Shown here in pieces: positions 46,301 through 58,602 of a DNA stretch of 64,000 bases (its first letter is position 1; the number at the start of each line of letters is the position of its first letter). The notes below the pieces were generated by a model. The model saw nothing but the letters and a program-made list of their open reading frames with translations, searched no databases and had not been told where the DNA came from. A program made the translations under genes and the position numbers. The DNA is from Toxoplasma gondii ME49 (Eukaryota > Apicomplexa > Conoidasida > Eucoccidiorida > Sarcocystidae), in assembly GCF_000006565.2 (NCBI RefSeq), contig NC_031479.1, positions 1,860,001-1,924,000 on the forward strand, given 5' to 3'.

Positions 46301-48342
46301 CTGCTGAATCATCGGGCCGATCTGACGCGTCTGCACACGCGCAACGCACAACAGCCACACAGAACGGGTGGTGCTTGACTCGTCGGCTTCTGCACAACTT
46401 GCTGTCGCTTGGCGTCGCGCCTCCACCCTCGCGTCTGCCGCGGCTTGCTGAACACGCTCTTTCAGAGGCAACCCCCTCGCAGCGAGCCTTCCCCGTCCTT
46501 GCTGCTCAGGCGCAAACCGCGACCGTGCGCTCTGCCCTTCTGTGAAACGTACCACAACTTTGACTCCATGGCCGTCGCAGTCGTGGCAGGTGGTGAGAGC
46601 ATCTGCAGGACCTCCGACGCCGTTGCACTGTTTGCAGAGAACGTCCTTGTTGATGGCCATTCTCTTGGTAGCTCCAGAGTACATCTGCTCCAAGGTAACC
46701 TTCATCGCAGAGACGATGTCTTCTCCCTTCTTCTTGGACGGCTGCCGAGACGCGCGGCGGCCGCCTCCGAAGAACAAGTCGAAGATGTCTGTGGGGTCGG
46801 CGCCCGCGCCTCCGTTCTCCAAACCTTCCTCGCCATGGTCATCGTAGATCCGCCGTTTCTCGGGATCCGAGAGAACCTCGTATCTGGTAGACGCGGGAAG
46901 ACGACGCAGAGAGATGCGGCGTGTTTCTCCGTCACACACCGAAGAGAGCCGACGAAGCCACAGAATGCACAGGAAGAGGCCCGGAAAATACGAAAAAACA
47001 AAAGAACGAGCGACAGGCGTGCGACCCTCGACGCGGCGGTCAGGCCGCAAGGTGAAACAGACCAGAGACAGCCAAAAATTGTGGGGCATCGATGAAAGTG
47101 TCACACGAGGACTCCGCGCGACGAGGCTCTCGAAACCACAGAGCGTCTTTCATTTGAGGAGGCGTCGATGAGAAACAAGTCCCTCTAACGAGCACCTGGA
47201 AAGATGCTTTCTCTTGACGAAGACGCCACCAGGACAGACCAGTGAGAAGGAAGAACATGTTCTGTCAACTTACGCCCGAGAGATTTCTTTGAATTTCTCA
47301 GGGTCGCCGCCCTTGTCGGGGTGGTGCTTGATGGCCAGCTTTCTGTAACTCTTCTTGATATCTGAAGACAGCCGAGACACCACACACAGGCACAAGGTGA
47401 GTTCCCCCGGCCTCGGCCCCGCTGTAAGGTAACCACCGGCAAGTTCGTCGATTCGTCCTAGAAAGGTCATCTTCGGTGTCCGGTGTACGGACAGTTCGGA
47501 GGGGTGGACAGAGTCTCGCGTCCCCCCGAACACGATTCGATCTTGCGCACCAGCCGACAGAGAAACCACACTGCACAGTTCCGAACCCACGGTCGCGGGA
47601 AGCACCATTCTGCCTTCCCCAAGCCCGCCAGACCGAGATGGTCTGAGATCAGGAGAACGTACGGTTACCCACGGACAAGACGCTTCTTTCGACTGCTCAT
47701 GTCACAAAGGAGAAAGGGCAGATGCTCCGCGGCAAGAGCACTCGAACCTCTGCAACTGCAGACTGAGAGAAAGGACGCCCCACGGGAAGCAAGAAGCTTT
47801 TGATTTCGGGTGCGTGCAGCCAAATTACTGAGAGACTCGCCCGAAACACATTTCACCGGTTTGTTGCATTCGTTCTGGACGGCTCGGGGGTGAGGGGGGA
47901 CGTGGTTCGGGCCAGAAGCATGCCAAGCAGAAAAATCTGTGACCCGCGACGCCCGGAAGAAGCGAAGCAGGCACAGTCTGCCTTTCCGCTGGCCCGAGCC
48001 AGCCATTCTGGATTACATAAACCGCACACGGTGCCGAGACTCACGTTACAAACAGTGCGATCACAACGGCGGTGGCCCTACCGAAGGTTTTTTGCGGAGT
48101 TTTCTGCGCGTCTTTTGAGTGCTGGCCATTATCAAGTGGTCCAACTCAGCGACACAACACGCGCAGACGGAACGAAACACCCAAAAGATGGCAGATTCGG
48201 CTCGCGACGTACCGGCAACCGACGCAGTGCGGTCAACTTCCAGGATCTCGTAAAATTTCGTGTTGTTTTTCTCTTTGCTGCCGCCCCGTCGCGGACCAGG
48301 TCCACGCATGTCGTCCCCGAAGGGGAAGCTGCCAAAATACAT
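43328..48342 (-). CDS. Type I DnaJ / Hsp40 co-chaperone (DNAJA/Ydj1-like), complete
   Basis: A co-chaperone that stimulates Hsp70 ATPase and delivers unfolded clients. The minus-strand exons are 48342-48213, 47361-47274, 46883-46553, 46330-46225, 45959-45814, 45073-44948, 44328-44241, 44087-43984 and 43489-43328. Phases agree throughout and sum to 426 residues plus stop, the usual size for the family. The J domain begins at NTKFYEILEVD after a Gly/Arg-rich leader of about 26 residues and carries HPD in KHHPDKGGDPEKFKEISRA, split over two junctions. A short Gly/Phe region (IFDLFFGGGRR) follows. The zinc domain has all four motifs: CKQCNGVG, CHDCDGHG, CPACKGAG and CKSCTGKG. The client-binding beta domains include GDVIFILEQQEHAVFKRRG and GEGMPQQKNPF. 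The C-terminus is VQCRQQ, a CaaX box whose final Gln favours farnesylation, as in Ydj1-type cytosolic/ER-membrane members (family knowledge; modification inferred). Alternative families are excluded by the complete zinc domain. Confidence 0.95.
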
Positions 48343-50865
48343 TTTGCAGGAAAGGTGTGGGGGAAGGAGAGCTTGCACGGCCAAAGAGTTCGACGATGGG
48401 AACGGAAGAGGCACCAGCAACTTTCTCGAGTGTCTCTCAAACGAAAAGCTTGGAACCGCAGTTGCGAGTCACGCGGAGGCAGAACCGGCGGGAGGAAAGA
48501 GCAGGACGACGAGAAGCGAGGTGGCGCAGCACGCCGCCCGGATTGGGTTGCGGACCCGTGAGCACAGTGCAGAGGAAGCGGCCAAGAAAAATTCAACAGA
48601 AAAAGACGTGTTCTGCGGGTGGAAACGAAAGGACCGCGAGACGAAGGGTGGGGCGCACTGCGGTGCTTTTTCCCGGCCGGACGAGGGGGTGGGACGCCGA
48701 AACGACTGTAGCGGAACTAGATCAACGCAGGACGCACGAAAGACGCGTTCGCGAGTCGCAGACAAACAGAAGCAAAACAATCCCCGAAAAAGGAGAATAA
48801 ACGGGCGAAATCGCTGAGCGCCTGTTGATAGCCGTGCTCAAGGAAAGAATCCGCGGACGGGGGCAATCTGGCAGAGCTTATATGGAAGCGGGCGGGGGAT
48901 GCGGGATCAGAGGCAAACACAACTAGTAGTGCACTTGCGCCATGCATACACACGATCATAGACTGCGGAAAGCGGAGGCGACCGTCGCGGCGCCGAGCGC
49001 GAGAAACCGCTAAAAGAGTATTTATAAAGGAAGAAGAAATCCCTGCTCTCACGCCTCTGCACACTCTGGAGAAGCACCGAGTTCCCGAACCACGCAGCGG
49101 GCTCACCTGGCCCCCCCTTCCCCCCTGGGTGTGCCTACTGCAGCCAGGGCACCCTAAACTCTACGCGGAAAACGGAGCAAAGGTACCCCCAGCGGATCTT
49201 GCGCCCTCAGCTGGCCTTTCTCTGGGCCACCGCAGTTTCTCCGTTACAATTAAGCGTATAAGGGAAACAGCGTTCCCTTGAAACTCGAGCGAGCCTTTCA
49301 GAATCTTGCAAAAACGCACTGTGGCCGCCGCCTGAAAACAAGGATCGCGACGAAAGGTCTCGCAGACACGCGTTCTCGCTATGCACTCCGTCTTCTGGTC
49401 TTTCCAGGAAGAAACTACAGTCGAATTGTTATAATGGCCTTTCCGTTAAAAAGTTCCTTCCAATAGGAGAGTTCCTGGTCATTCTGATGTGCACTTAGAG
49501 GCGACCCAGGGGAAGCGTTCGGCAGCTGCGTCGGGGAAAGTAACGGTGGACTGAGATGGCGTGTCTCGAGGCTTTAGAACTGAGACACCGAATTCTTAAA
49601 CAGATTTTGTCTTGATAAGAAAACCTGGCTGCTTAGTGACTGGCACTACGCTTCTCATCTGTGGTCGCTTCCGATGGAATGGGCACTGAACGCACGCTCG
49701 GGTGCTGCGCCTATCTACAACGCACGAAACCTCGTCACAAAGACTAGTCGGAGTCGATACTGTGGAGATTTAGTCTCGAGTGAACTGCCGGAGGCGGGCT
49801 GCGAAGCTCACTTTCGCGAACTCCTCTGTCCAAAGGCAGCTAGGGGGTATAAACAGGTCTGTCTCAGAGATCATAATTCCTAGGGCGATGGTACTGGCCG
49901 TACTCGCGTAGGACCAGTAATCTTTTGCGCTGTGAATGTGAATGACAAGGGTATCCCAAATATTGCACCTCGAACGCAAACCGTTTTCCGCGCTATTTTC
50001 ATGGCGGTTCTCGGTGCACTCTGGGTATGGACGACTTGGGCGCTTCGTATGTCGATGGCAGTCTATCAGCGGGGACACGGAAAGAGACAAACTGTCTCAA
50101 GAAGAACTGGACTGCTGTGTTGTTGAGAAAACTAAAGTGCATCGGTCCGATCAGAAGCATGGTACTTGCTGACACGCAAACGAATGGCCAGAAAAGAGAA
50201 ATCTGGAACTGTCAACCGAATAACCGTTCACTGCTGCTGCATGGAGGGAGAGGGCACGCGGAAATACTCGGGGAGACGGCGACAACTTTTTGCTTTCGGA
50301 GGCACTAGTAGGACGGTATTACAACGAGTCGGGGTAAGGGCTGTACGTGGCGTGTGGAGCACCTCCTGGAAGGAACTGCATTCCCGCTGCCGTTCTCCAC
50401 GGTTTATAGCAGGTGGAGACGTGACTCTTTGGGAGCTCCAGCACGTCCTCTCGCAGAAAATATGTTGAATTAAGAAGACTCAGTGGCAAGAATCATATGC
50501 GACTTCCCAGAGGCGCCTGAATCGCAGCCAACACTTGACGCCAACTTCACGCGCAACAGTCAGGTGTACATACACCCCAGCCATATGCCCCGCACGACCC
50601 CTCGTGAGCGTTTTTCTCCTTTCTTTTATTGATTAGAGGCTCTAATACGTCTGTCCACTCTTTTTCAGGTGTTTTACCAATGCACGTTTGTCTTGTCTTT
50701 TATCTTTCCTCTCATTTGCGCCTTGCTGTCCCCCAACAACCTGTCACCTCCCTGGTCTGCTCCCAGACGGTCTTCCCTTCACTTCCCCTTGCTTCTGCAA
50801 AGTTTTCACTTTTTATCTCTGCAGCAGTTCTTGTCTTGTCTCTGACGTCTCCCACGATTCATCAG
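48343..50865. other. Divergent upstream region between DnaJ and the BTB gene
   Basis: The DnaJ gene is transcribed leftward from 48342 and the BTB gene rightward from about 50.9-51.9 kb, so this interval should hold both promoters. I see no gene with domain support; the open frames near 48072-48817 overlap the DnaJ 5' end and look like antisense or UTR shadows. A perfect GGTGTA-CA-TACACC palindrome lies at 50563-50576. Confidence 0.5.
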
Positions 50866-51666
50866 CTCTCAAACGCCTGATCGACTCCGACAAGCGGTAT
50901 TTGTCCACCGCAGATGAATGTGAAATCGCAGAGATGTGTACGTTTGAGCGCTCGTCTTGGCAGGCGAAGAATGTGCTTGCATCAGTTTAGACAATGACAA
51001 ACGCAAGAACAGCTCAAACGAACCTCACAATGAGAAAAGACCTTTCCTTCCTCGCCCCCCTCCAGCTGGCTCGGCGTCTGCGAGCTGTGCATGCGTTTTC
51101 TTGGCGATGTGTGTTACTCGGGGTTCTGCGTGTAAATCGACACCCGGCGGCGCCTTTGTCCTCAAGAACAGTACCGCCGATGTCTTTTCTTCGCAGTTCT
51201 CCTGGTGAGGAGTATTTGTTTTCGTTTCTGCTTTTCCCTCGATCGCCACTGCACGCGGGTACACCGCACGCTTGGCAGACTGCGCCCTTCTTCTCGCCGC
51301 GTTGCCCTGTCGGTTACTTGTCTCGACGCGCTTTCCCTTCGCTGACCCCATTTCTTCGCCTTCGCCTCAACTGTCTCTTCGAGGCAGAGTGATGGAGCCC
51401 AGCAGAGATATTGTTCTTTCGTACGCGGGGAGAAACACGCTTCTCTCTTCGCATTCGTAGACTGCAGCGCGGCAGTGCAGGTCGCGAAGCCAGCCGCGAC
51501 AACACTCGAGCACGCAACCCAGCCTTTTTCGAGTGCTTTTTTCCGACAGGTTTTCTCTAACATTTCCCTGGACTGTTTCGCAGCAATGTAAGGCGCAGAT
51601 AGGCGCCTTCCGGGCGAAGACCCTCGCCTGCTGTGGCCTCCGGCTCGCGCCCGATCTCGTTATCTT
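50866..51666 (+). other. Two possible unassigned exons upstream of the BTB gene
   Basis: Two stretches read like protein rather than chance. The first, at 50866-50937, follows an acceptor (attcatcAG), contains LIDSDKRYLSTADECEIAEM and is followed by GTACGT. The second, at 51584-51666, follows tgtttcgcAG, contains GAFRAKTLACCGLRLAPDL and is followed by GTGACT. They do not join directly to each other in phase, so at least one more exon or a different edge is needed. They may be 5' exons of the BTB gene, whose frame is open upstream of its first ATG (51858-51890 reads SFLDVPRTWQT). Confidence 0.35.
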
Positions 51667-51890
51667 GTGACTCTCTCTCCTCCTCTGCCCCCTTCGCCTC
51701 TTCCTCTGCTCTTCTCTTTCCGGCATTCAGCTGTGTCATCGCAGTTCCTCTCTCCCTTTCTCTATTTCAAGGGAGGTTTCGTCTCTTTGTCTCACCTCGC
51801 CTTTCCCTGCGTACTTGTCCTCGGTCTCCCTTTCTTCTCGCGGGGAAAGGAGCAGAGTCATTTCTGGACGTTCCAAGAACCTGGCAGACC

Positions 51891-54800
51891 ATGGATTTCT
51901 CGCATCCGCTGCATGCGCGGCTGCGCCCGCGAGCGAGGCCTGGTGGCTCAGGCTCAGGCGCGGTGCAGGAGATCTACACAGGTCGATATCGGATGAGTTA
52001 CGGCTGTCACTTTGCGGCAGCGAGCGCACACGACAGCTCCGTCTACGTGGTGGAGCACGACTTCAAGATCTACCGACTCATCAATCCGTCCTCAGAGTCT
52101 CCCTCTCCAGCCTCGGCGGGTGCGGAGGGCGCCTGCGTGTCCTCCTGCTGTACGTACAGCTCAGACTGCCCCTTCTCTCAGCGCCAGAGCGGCAGCGCTC
52201 TGCGAGGAGAGACTGAGAGGCATTTGCGACGAGCGTCGGATGAGCGAAGGCATCTCCGAGGCGGCACTCTGCCTGGCGAGCTCGCAGACGAGATGAGGGC
52301 CTCGGGAGAACTCCAGAAAGAGTGGAGAAAGCAGCTCCTCGTGGACGTCATTCCCTATCTCTTCTGCAACCACAGGAAGGAGTACTCGAAGCTGTTCACA
52401 GGAAACAAACAGGCAAGTCGCGCTTTCGCAGTCCAGGATCGCAAGGGGAGCAGAGCGGCGCAGCCCACTTTGAGCTTCTCTGTTGCAGCGGAAACGCCCG
52501 GAGAACCGGACGCGACAAAACAGCTCCTCCTTTCAGGCGTACGTACACTCGGTCGCGGCGGTGTGTCGTTGTTTCGTGTCTGCGTGTTTTGTAGTTCGAT
52601 GTGCCGCGCATGCGAGAGCTGCGACGGTCTTGCTGCTTGATGGCGAACTCCTGCGACGGAATGCTCTACCTCCTTCTCCACCATACGCTCTTCCGGATCT
52701 CACTCTCGGGTGTAATGACACCGGTCGCAAACCTCGTGCAGGCTGCCACGGCTCTGCTCCGAGAACACTGCTCTCGACCTCTTCTGCTCTGTCCGCCGCG
52801 CGACGCTGGGGCGTCTGAGGAGCGAAGAGGGCCTTCGCGGAGGAACCTGTCAAGAGCTCAAGACAGAGAACGGCGAGAGCGAGCAAGTCGAGACCGAGAC
52901 GCTTGCGCTGGCGTAGACACTGGCGGCCGGCAGCCAAGAGCGAAGAAAGGCGTCAGCGCCTCCGACGAGGACTGGGGCTTCGAGCCCCGCGGAGTACGGA
53001 CACCTCAGGAAGAAGCGCGAAGAGGCTTTTCGAGTCGCGCGGCGCGTCCGTCAGACGGGCGAGCGAGGAGGGAAGCCTGTGGCTCTAAATGCGGAGTTGC
53101 TTCGGCGTCTTCTCGCCCTCTGTCTCCGAAGAGTCGAGACTCGAGACACGCCGCGGCGCGACGCGAGAAGGCCCGCGAAGAGACTGCTGAAGAAGAGGAC
53201 TTCTTTTCAAACCTGAGTTTCCATACGCGCCTCGATGGTGCAGACCCCACAAGCGCCCTTGAAGTCGCCACATGCTGCATTGATGGAAGAGGCTGGTGCT
53301 TCTTCACCGTCCAGGGGACGGATGACGCTTCTCGCTCGACTCTTCCGTTTGTCGACTCGGTGCGCCCGGCCAGCAGATCCGCAGATGAAGGACCGCCTTC
53401 CGAACGCAAACCCGAAGGTGAAGATATCGTCTTTCGTTGCGTGTTGATGTCCAGTTCGAACGATGTACACACAGACGCAAGCAACGATGTACATCTGTGG
53501 GTCGGCGCCTACGTGTGAACCTCTGTAGAAGTCGCAGGAGTCCCCGGAAGCAAGGATGCGGTAGTCTGTGTTCTCGCTTGTGTCTTTCTGCGTGAAACCC
53601 TCTAAGGTCCTTGGTACATCCACATTGCCCCCTAGATCTACAGAGGTGTCTATGGCCGGTAGCTGACGGTGCAACGGTTCTGAGCGCTGCCCGGACATCA
53701 ACACAATCACAGTCGACGCGCGTGCTTCGTTCTGCCTTTTTCGAGGCGCGCAGTGCCGGTGTTGAGCTGCTCGCCATTGACTGATCTCCGTCTCCTTTTG
53801 CTTCTCTCGCCTTTCTCTGCTTTCGCTCGTCACGGAGAGTGCGCCTTCGCGTTCTTCTGTCACGTTCGCAGGTGTGTTGCTCTGTCTCGACACGGGCGCA
53901 GTGACGCCGGTGATTCACCCGGTTTTTCTGCCTACGACTGTGGACCCCGCGCGCGTCTTCCTGCCGTCGGTCGCCGCGCACCCTGTCGGCGGCATCACAT
54001 GCGCCGTCGGGCAGGCCGCCGTGACGATCAGAAAACCTGAGGCAAGGCGCAGATCGCGTCGCGAGAGAGAACACGCAGAGGTGGAAGACAGTCCAGACGC
54101 CAGAAGCCGAGCGCGCGTAGAAATCAGATCAAAAAGGGAAGAAGGAAGAGAGGACGGAGGAGAAGCAGCGAGGGAGGACGGAGGAGAAGAGAGCGAAGAA
54201 AAGGAAGGGGAAGAAGGAGGAGCTACAGCGCCGCCACAGGGGGCAAGCGGGAGTGTCAGAGAGGATCTCGAGAGGAGGCGAGGACAGAGACAGAGAGAGA
54301 GAGGAGAGAGTAAGGAGGGAGAGCAACAGGAAGAAGAGGAGATGGAGGGAGCAGGGGAAGAATTGCGAGTGCAGAGGAGACCTGCAGGGAATCGTGCAGC
54401 AGGGCTTCCATTTGGAGATGGAGAGCCTCCGGGGGAGGAAGCAAAACGCCCTGCACGGCGGCAGACTGAGGAAGCGAGGGAAGACACTTTCTCAGCTGAG
54501 CTGGGTGAGGGGTCTCCATCTCCGCGTTTGTCTGCGCGTGGGGGAGAAGAGAACTGTCGAGAAATCGAAAGGGAAACTGAACAAGGCAGTCTCTCGAAGG
54601 GGGAAACGAGGACTGGAGACGCACCTCAAGGGCTGCCTTCCTTCTTCTCGTCCTTCACGTCTCCCGGGTGTACAGACACCAGACGAGACTGGCGGGGCGC
54701 GAGTGCCGGCGCATCATCAGTCGCGGGGGCGTTCGCAGCGCAAGACGAAGGCGACGAGGAACGGCGAGAGGAAAAGGAGACACGGGAAGCAGAAGAGGAA

Positions 54801-57800
54801 CGAGAAGAAGAAGAGGAGCGAGAAGAAGAAGAGGAGCGAGACGAAGAAGAGGAGCGAGGAGAGGAGGAAGACCGAGAAGAAGAGGACCGAGAAGAAGAGG
54901 AACGAGAAGAAGAGGAACGAAGAGACGAAGAGGAGCGAGAAGAAGAGGGGACAAGAAGTGACTGGTGGTTTTACCCTGTCGACGAAGACGAACCGTGGAG
55001 TCTCGTGCCCATGATGGAAGTGATGAACAGTGAGCGTTCTAGATTCCCCTTTCTCCATTGCTCTTTGGGAACTCCGTGGAGCGCGTCTTTGCCTCGATCC
55101 GGTGGATTTCTCTCGTGGCTGAGATTCTCTTTCACCCGCAGACTTCGCGTCACCTCTGTGGTCGGCCTGTCGCGAGTTCTCTTCATCACGTCATGTGCAG
55201 GTCACTGCTTCACGCACACGAAAGAGAAAGAGAGCTCACCTTGGTGCATGTGGTGGCAACGGAGAAGAGAGAAAACAGTTCGGTATCTGGTGTCTATACA
55301 CTCGAATATGAGCATGCAAACTGCGTTCTTGCAGTTCCTCCTGGTCGCCGACTCTCGACGCCATTTCCTGCTTTTTTTCCATCCGGAGATTCCCAGCTCA
55401 AGACCGACTTGGGGACTGGATTCGACATGTCTTGTGTCTGTCTTCTTCGCACCTGAGTTATCTGTTTCATGTGATTTGCGCGTTCGTATACGTGAGCGTG
55501 ATCTTCGTCTCTTTCCGCAGCACCGCTGTTCTCGTTCCCCAAGTGTTCCAGCCTGAGTTCTCTCTCACCCTCATCTTCAACAAGTGCATCCTGTTGGTTT
55601 CTCTCCGTTTTTTCGTTTTCGCCATGTGCCACTCACGCCCCTCCTCCGAGAGCTCTTCCTTTCTGTGGCGCCTGCCTCTGTGTCTTCCGTAGACCGAGAC
55701 CTCCACGAGCTCGCCCAGCAGACGACGCTGAACTTTGGAGGAAGCCTGGAGAACAGCGTATGCATCTACGCCTTTGACCGGTACAGCGCCTGTTGCTGGC
55801 TCCTCTGGCAGCCAGGCCACTCCGTGCGCGAACAGGGGCGCGGCGAGACAGCCGTCAGTCTCGAGTGCGCCTACTTGATTCAACTCCCCGCGGAGCTGTA
55901 CTGGCAGGAGGCTCAGCGCTGTCTCCTCGCGCTCCGGGCGAAGCAGCGGGCGGACAGAAGAAGAAGGCGCGAACTTGCGCGACGGAGACGCGAAGAGACA
56001 CTGACACTCGAAGGCCGAGGGAGAAGTGGAGAAGACTGGCAACGCGGGAGAAGTGACGAGGAGGCGAGTGACAGCGGCGAAGAAGGTGATGAAGCGTTTA
56101 TGGCGTCGGCTGCGGCGGCACTGTTTGGACCGGGGGCCGCCGACACGGCGCTCGTCCCGGGTGTATCTACACCTGGCGAGGGGTACAGCAGGTCGGCGGG
56201 AGCGCCGCCGGCGCTGCTCCACATCATTTCGCAGGACGCGCGGCACCTGGAAGTCCGGGAGATGCTGCCGACATCGACGGGTCATTTGCTGATCATGGCA
56301 GAGGCGGGGAATAAACTGAAAAAGAGCAGCAGACTTGTGCAAGTTGGCCGTCGTGTGGGGTCTTCTCCGTCCTCACCGGGTGGAGGCCTCGCGCGCGCCT
56401 CGACGATTGCGGCCCGCGCCGGGACGCTGCACGACGCAGGCTCGGAGCAGGGCAGCCGAGGCTCTCAACCCCGTCGCGCCGATTCTTCTTCTTCCTCGAC
56501 GCTTGCCTCTGGATCGCTCTTTGCGTCGCTCTCCTCGACCTTGTCCTGGGCTGCGGCGCCCTCTGGGACCTCGCCTCGCAGCGAGGGCGACGAGGGTGTC
56601 TCCTCGGAGGCAGCGGGTATTTCCTCCTCGATGCCGACCGCGGCGCTAGCACGCCGCCTCCAGACGACCAGGCGGCCAGTCTTGGGCGGGTCTCTCGGAG
56701 AGGCCTTACCTATTCCCCGGCGAGGGACAGCGGTGTCCGCAACTGCGTCGCGGAGGCTCGGCGCCCGCGCTTCAGCCCGCCTGCCGCCCATGACCGCCGC
56801 GGGTGTAGCTACAGCTGGCGACGTCCCGCGCCGCTTGCTGTCAGGGCCGGGCGCCGAGTCGGCGCTGCAGCAGAGTCACATCGTCTTGGCGGCTGCGGCA
56901 GATCCCGAAGGCGACGAAGACGAAGACTGCGACGCAGTCGTTCTCTTTCTCCTCGACGGCCTTCTCCAGTGTGAAGCCCCCTCCTTCTGGAGCGAGGGCG
57001 GGTCGCCAGGGGGCGCCGGCAGAGACTCCTGGGGAGACAGCGCGCTGTCTCGACACCCTGGAACAACCGGAAGCTGTCGCAGGGGGATCGCGCCACTCTC
57101 TACATTGCTGGGGGAGAGCAGCGCGTCGAGCCAGGCGGTTGGCATGCCGAGGCACCGAGAGACTTACGAGGCGCATCCGGCGGTCGCGGGCTTCTCTCGG
57201 GGCCTCAACCCGCTGCCTGCGCGTGAGGCAGGGACTCAGCCGATTCCCGCTTCTCCACTTCGAGCGTCGTCGGCGCCCTCTGCCTTTCCTCTCTCTCTGA
57301 CGCAAAACGCGCGCTCTCTCTGCTGCTTCTGCCGCCTGAGGCGCGAGCACGCAGACAGCCTGTCTCTCTCCGACGACTTCTTCGGACTCTGGACCGATGC
57401 CGCAGCTCCTTCGGCCACCAGCAGCGGCCGCCTCGTTCTCCACCGCAACTTCCTCGACGTTGAAATCTGCTGCTCAGACGGAGTGCGTCTCCCCTCGCAC
57501 AGAGCCCTCCTCGCCGCCAAAAGCGCCTTCTTTGAGGCGATGCTAACGGGTGCCTGCGTGTGGAGAGAACAAGAGCCCCAGAGCGACTGCGCCAGAGGGC
57601 GAAGAGACGGAGTAGGAACGAAAATGCGAGAGAAAGATATTGCGAGAGGGGAAGAGGTAAAAGACGCAAAGGATAGAGAAGATGCGAGCAGTAGAATCAG
57701 CGAGAGGTAAAGAAACGAGTGAAAAAAAACGCGCAACTTCGACACAGAGAGGCGCTCGAGGATCCGCGAAGGAAGGGCTACCTTCAACTGATGCAGGTGG

Positions 57801-58096
57801 AAAAGAAGAAAGGTGGAAGACACAACACCACAAGAAGAAAAATGTAGAGAGAAAGAAGACATGCATGATACCCTCGTTAGAGCAGTGGTGAACACGTTGG
57901 AGGGTGAAGAACGGATTGGGCGGGCTGTCTCGCGCCCTCGCTGAGGAACTTGCTATGCATTCGTCTTCTCAGTTCTTTGCCTCGCAAGAGTGTCTGCCCT
58001 CTTTTGCTCGTTTGTGCATGCACTGCAGAAAGAAAACGCCCCCTTCATGTGCGAACGTCGATATACATATATATAAATATATATAAATATATATAA

Positions 58097-58131
<35 letters not shown>

Positions 58132-58513
58132 TATGGTTGTCTCTGTATCTGTTCGGGTCTCCAGTGCAGTGCTTTGCGATGTTTTCTTTCGTGTGTTTCA
58201 GATTTGGGTCCTCAACCTGCCTAGCCACAGCAGCCGCGTGGTCGCGCCGATTCTGCAGTATCTCGCCACCGACAAACTGACGATCCCCTCTCGCTGCTGC
58301 TGCTCGCGTTGCTGCCCTTTTCTGAGTGAAACGAGTGAGGCGAGTGACGCTGGAACGGCCGGCGGAGCCGACCCCTGCTGCTCCAGGTGTATGTACGCGT
58401 GGCTGCTGGAGCTCTTCTCATGCGCCGAGTTCTGCCTTCTTCAGCCTCTGCAGCTGGAAGTCCTCCACCTCGCATGTCGATGCATCAACAAACACAGTGC
58501 TGTCTTTGCGTAA
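51891..58513 (+). CDS. Large beta-propeller-like (NHL-type) protein with BTB/POZ domain
   Basis: Predicted exons are 51891-52412 (or to 52538), 52595-53417, 53872-55029, 55693-57611 (donor uncertain; 57557 is an in-phase alternative) and 58202-about 58509. The first ATG is at 51891 (agaccATGG), but the frame is open further upstream, so more 5' exons are likely. Short blades resembling NHL or related propeller repeats recur: DGMLYLLLHHTLFRISLSG near 52660, SSVYVVEHDFKIYRLI near 52040 and GVLLCLDTGAVTPVI across the 53417/53872 splice. They are separated by Arg/Glu-rich disordered inserts. Toward the C-terminus, near 57430-57540, DVEICCSDGVRLPSHRALL and AKSAFFEAMLTG match the start of a BTB/POZ domain. 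The next exon completes it (VVAPILQYLATDKL, then LLELFSCAEF). BTB domains dimerise and often recruit Cullin-3 ligases; a Cullin adaptor role is inference. The propeller call is weaker than the BTB call. The 58513 end is a read-through stop; a donor at 58510 probably splices to further exons. Confidence 0.65.
54772..54952 (+). repeat. Arg-Glu low-complexity repeat (REEEE type)
   Basis: About a dozen imperfect 15-18-base units encode REEEEE, RDEEEE and RGEEED motifs inside the large exon of the BTB gene. Purine-only composition on the plus strand. Confidence 0.85.
58061..58134. repeat. (TA)n microsatellite in BTB-domain intron
   Basis: About 74 bases of TA repeats with embedded TAAA units sit roughly 70 bases upstream of the acceptor at 58201, inside the intron that splits the BTB domain coding sequence. 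Confidence 0.9.
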
Positions 58514-58602
58514 GCGAAGAAGAGAGACGGTTTCTCCAGTGCATCGGCGTCTACGCTGTCTGATGATCTCAGGTTTCGTGCTGGGATCTCCCTCCATTTT
58601 TT

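Noticed and set aside
48072..48817. Overlapping plus-strand ORFs of up to 242 codons opposite the DnaJ 5' end
   Set aside because: They are antisense to the first DnaJ exon and its upstream region, Arg/Glu-rich in several frames at once, without domain support.
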